Shown here one piece after another: positions 5,601 to 7,085 of a stretch of DNA of 7,085 nucleotides. The position numbers and the translations under genes are program-made. Numbering within the stretch: position 1 is the stretch's first letter; every line of letters begins with the position of its first letter. The notes beneath the pieces are model-generated. The model had not been told where the DNA came from. It made no database searches and saw nothing but the letters and a program-made list of their open reading frames with translations. The DNA is from Candidatus Bathyarchaeota archaeon (lineage in GTDB: Archaea > Thermoproteota > Bathyarchaeia > TCS64): NCBI GenBank assembly GCA_013329615.1, contig DUKA01000003.1, forward strand, positions 1 through 7,085. Direction: 5' to 3'.

Positions 5601-7085
5601 TTAGCTTGCCGGGGTGGGTATCCACCACTCCTCGCCGCGCTCCGTCGTAACGTATTCGGGCCACCTCATGTCGACGGGCGCCCTGAAGTCCCGGGGCAGC
5701 AGCGGCGGAACCCACCGCGCGCCCCCTATACCCCCGCCCGTCCTCTTCTCGAACTCCGCCTTACACTTTCCCAGCTCCTCCGGCTTTGTGAAGAGGTCGA
5801 CGAATGTGGCGCCTATGACCTTGCCCCCTGTAAAGATCATGGGGTCGATAGTCTCGGGGTACCCAGCCATGGCGTTGCTCGCCCAGTGCGGATACGAGTA
5901 GCCGGGCCTAGGCGACCTAAGCACCGCCTTCGCAGTGAACATCCTCACCGAGGGCGAGTGCCACGTGTAGTCAACATAGTCGTCGGCGCCGAAGTGCATC
6001 TGCCACGGCTCGAGTGTCCTCCTCTGCTCCGACTCGTAGTCGCGTGGCTTGATTAGCCTCTGGCACGCCTCGGTGAATGGGTCCTTCATGGGTTCGAGGT
6101 CTAGCTCCTTCTGGATCGCCCTGCCGAACCTCTTCGCCTTGTCGCCATACTTGGGGGGACCCACTATCTCGTGGTTGGCGTAGGTGATGTCTGTCATAGC
6201 GTTGTTTGGTAGCCCGACTCTGGTCTTCGTCACCCAGCGCGTGGTCAGCTTACAGAATGCTATCTCGGCGACGTGCTTTGCGTTGTTCTCGAGCACGTCG
6301 TATATCTGCTGCGCCATCTCGAGCGTGGGCGTCCTCCACGCGTACTGTATCTGCCCGATACGCGGCGGAAGGTTGTCCGATGTACACTGCCCCGCCACCA
6401 TGACGAACTCATTCAGCGTCCAGTAGCCGCCGTGAGGCAGCATCGCCTCCTTCGTGTACTTTGTGGTCGTGTACATGAGGCAGATGGCGTCGAGAGCCGC
6501 GGGGCACCTGCCACCCGCGTGGCCGCCAACCTTCATAGGCCCCACGGGTCTGAACCACTTCTCCGGCTCAAGGCACTCGAATGTGAATACGACGCTCCAG
6601 TAGGCTCCCATCTGCGTCTCCATGAGGGCGGTGTTTACGAAGGAGGGGTGGTAGCAGATGGAGGCGTCGTGGTCGTCGAAGTAGCCCCACGCCGCGTGGA
6701 CGGGCTTCGAGCCGCAGACCTTCTCGGCGGGCTCCCCGAATATTTTCAATGTCCCCTTGAGCCCGTGCTTGTCCATGGCCTCCTTCGCGGCGAGTATGCC
6801 GGTGAGCGCCGTCGTGCCCAGAGCCGAGTGGGGATCGGTGTGCCCAGCAGCCCACTTGTTCAGCCCGTCCCTTGGCTCCCGTCGGGGCACAGGTTTTTGA
6901 GATGTGCCGGGCACGGCGTCGTACTCCGCGTAGGTGGCGAGGACAGGTCTTCCTTCGCCGTAGGTTGCGAGGAACGCGGTGGGCATGACGCCCGTGCCGC
7001 GCGTCACCTTGAAGCCGTTTTCTTCAAGTAGCTTGCAGTACGCCGCCGCTGACTTGTACTCCCTCCACGCGGGCTCGGCGTAGCC
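5601..7085 (-). CDS. M20 family amidohydrolase, AbgB-like, 5' end outside window
   Basis: The frame stays open from its TAA at 5601 to the right edge, so 494 residues are visible and the gene begins beyond 7085. The GTG at 7007 is internal: the 26 codons before it (GYAEPAWREYKSAAAYCKLL...) are good family sequence. It matches the M20D amidohydrolase/AbgB branch, metal-dependent enzymes that cleave amide bonds in N-acyl amino acids or aminobenzoyl-glutamate. Visible blocks, numbered from the edge, are M-P-T-A-F (34-38), A-E-Y-D-A-V-P-G (53-60), G-H-T-D-P-H-S-A-L-G (81-90), G-E-P-A-E-K-V-C-G-S-K-P (117-128) and C-Y-H-P (144-147). The lid/dimerisation part is in the middle, and F-G-A-D-D-Y-V-D-Y-T-W-H-S-P lies near the end of the catalytic part. 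Several usual ligand positions differ: D-P-H for C-G-H, E-K for E-E, and I-D-P for the late H-K. It may be a distinct subfamily; the substrate is unknown. There is no sign of a membrane segment. Confidence 0.85.
   Translation of the reverse strand, partial: GYAEPAWREYKSAAAYCKLLEENGFKVTRGTGVMPTAFLATYGEGRPVLATYAEYDAVPGTSQKPVPRREPRDGLNKWAAGHTDPHSALGTTALTGILAAKEAMDKHGLKGTLKIFGEPAEKVCGSKPVHAAWGYFDDHDASICYHPSFVNTALMETQMGAYWSVVFTFECLEPEKWFRPVGPMKVGGHAGGRCPAALDAICLMYTTTKYTKEAMLPHGGYWTLNEFVMVAGQCTSDNLPPRIGQIQYAWRTPTLEMAQQIYDVLENNAKHVAEIAFCKLTTRWVTKTRVGLPNNAMTDITYANHEIVGPPKYGDKAKRFGRAIQKELDLEPMKDPFTEACQRLIKPRDYESEQRRTLEPWQMHFGADDYVDYTWHSPSVRMFTAKAVLRSPRPGYSYPHWASNAMAGYPETIDPMIFTGGKVIGATFVDLFTKPEELGKCKAEFEKRTGGGIGGARWVPPLLPRDFRAPVDMRWPEYVTTERGEEWWIPTPAS

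Noticed and set aside
5601..7007. M20 gene starting at the GTG at 7007
   Set aside because: The frame is open to the window edge and the 26 upstream codons read as normal family sequence, so this GTG is an internal valine.
6273..7031. Plus-strand open frame (252 codons) opposite the M20 gene
   Set aside because: It is antisense to conserved M20 sequence and has no recognisable domain; long antisense frames are expected at this GC content and codon bias.
1..7085. CRISPR array, insertion sequence, tRNA or rRNA genes
   Set aside because: I saw no regularly spaced direct repeats, transposase motifs, tRNA cloverleaf signatures or rRNA-like sequence.

Overview
The window reads as GC-rich, gene-dense chromosomal DNA from an archaeon, most likely a member of the TACK group (Thaumarchaeota, Aigarchaeota, Bathyarchaeia or relatives). 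Three things support this. There is an archaeal/eukaryotic-type class I release factor with NIKS, YxCxxxF and GGQ motifs and a C2C2 zinc site. There is an ESCRT-III/CdvB-family protein, and there is an archaeal-type UMP kinase. Control sequences are archaeal too: A/T-rich TATA-like elements, GGTGA/GAGGT ribosome-binding sites, and TTG starts. Coding DNA uses many ATA and AGG codons despite high GC. The exact phylum cannot be fixed from the sequence alone.

Layout, left to right. Bases 1-690 (+) hold the C-terminal part of a beta-lactamase-fold serine hydrolase (CubicO/class C type) that ends in a Pro/Gln linker, a VPAYP motif, one membrane segment and an Arg cluster. An M24 metallopeptidase of the Xaa-Pro dipeptidase type follows after 25 bases (716-1852, +). 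An AT-rich spacer (1853-2126) with promoter-like sites precedes an ESCRT-III/CdvB-like gene (2127-2750, +) and a TTG-initiated UMP kinase (2799-3473, +). A second AT-richer spacer (3474-3779) carries a cluster of small inverted repeats and a clear TATA box for the release factor gene (best start 3804, end 5054, +). On the minus strand, convergent with the release factor and sharing a CTAG stop palindrome with it, lie an L-2-amino-thiazoline-4-carboxylate hydrolase-like gene (5051-5560) and, upstream of it, an M20/AbgB-like amidohydrolase (5601 to the right edge; its 5' end is outside the window).

How the genes fit together. The centre is a housekeeping block: membrane remodelling or cell division, pyrimidine nucleotide synthesis and translation termination. 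On each side are hydrolases suited to peptide or amide use: the surface-anchored serine hydrolase plus cytosolic M24 peptidase on the left, and the M20 plus ATC-hydrolase-like pair on the right. The right-hand pair resembles, in broad logic only, the bacterial ATC-to-cysteine route, in which a ring-opening hydrolase is followed by an M20-type amidohydrolase. The M20 protein here has several changes at the usual metal-ligand positions. That pair and the structured spacer at 3508-3750 are the least explained parts of the window. I saw no mobile element, CRISPR array, tRNA or rRNA.
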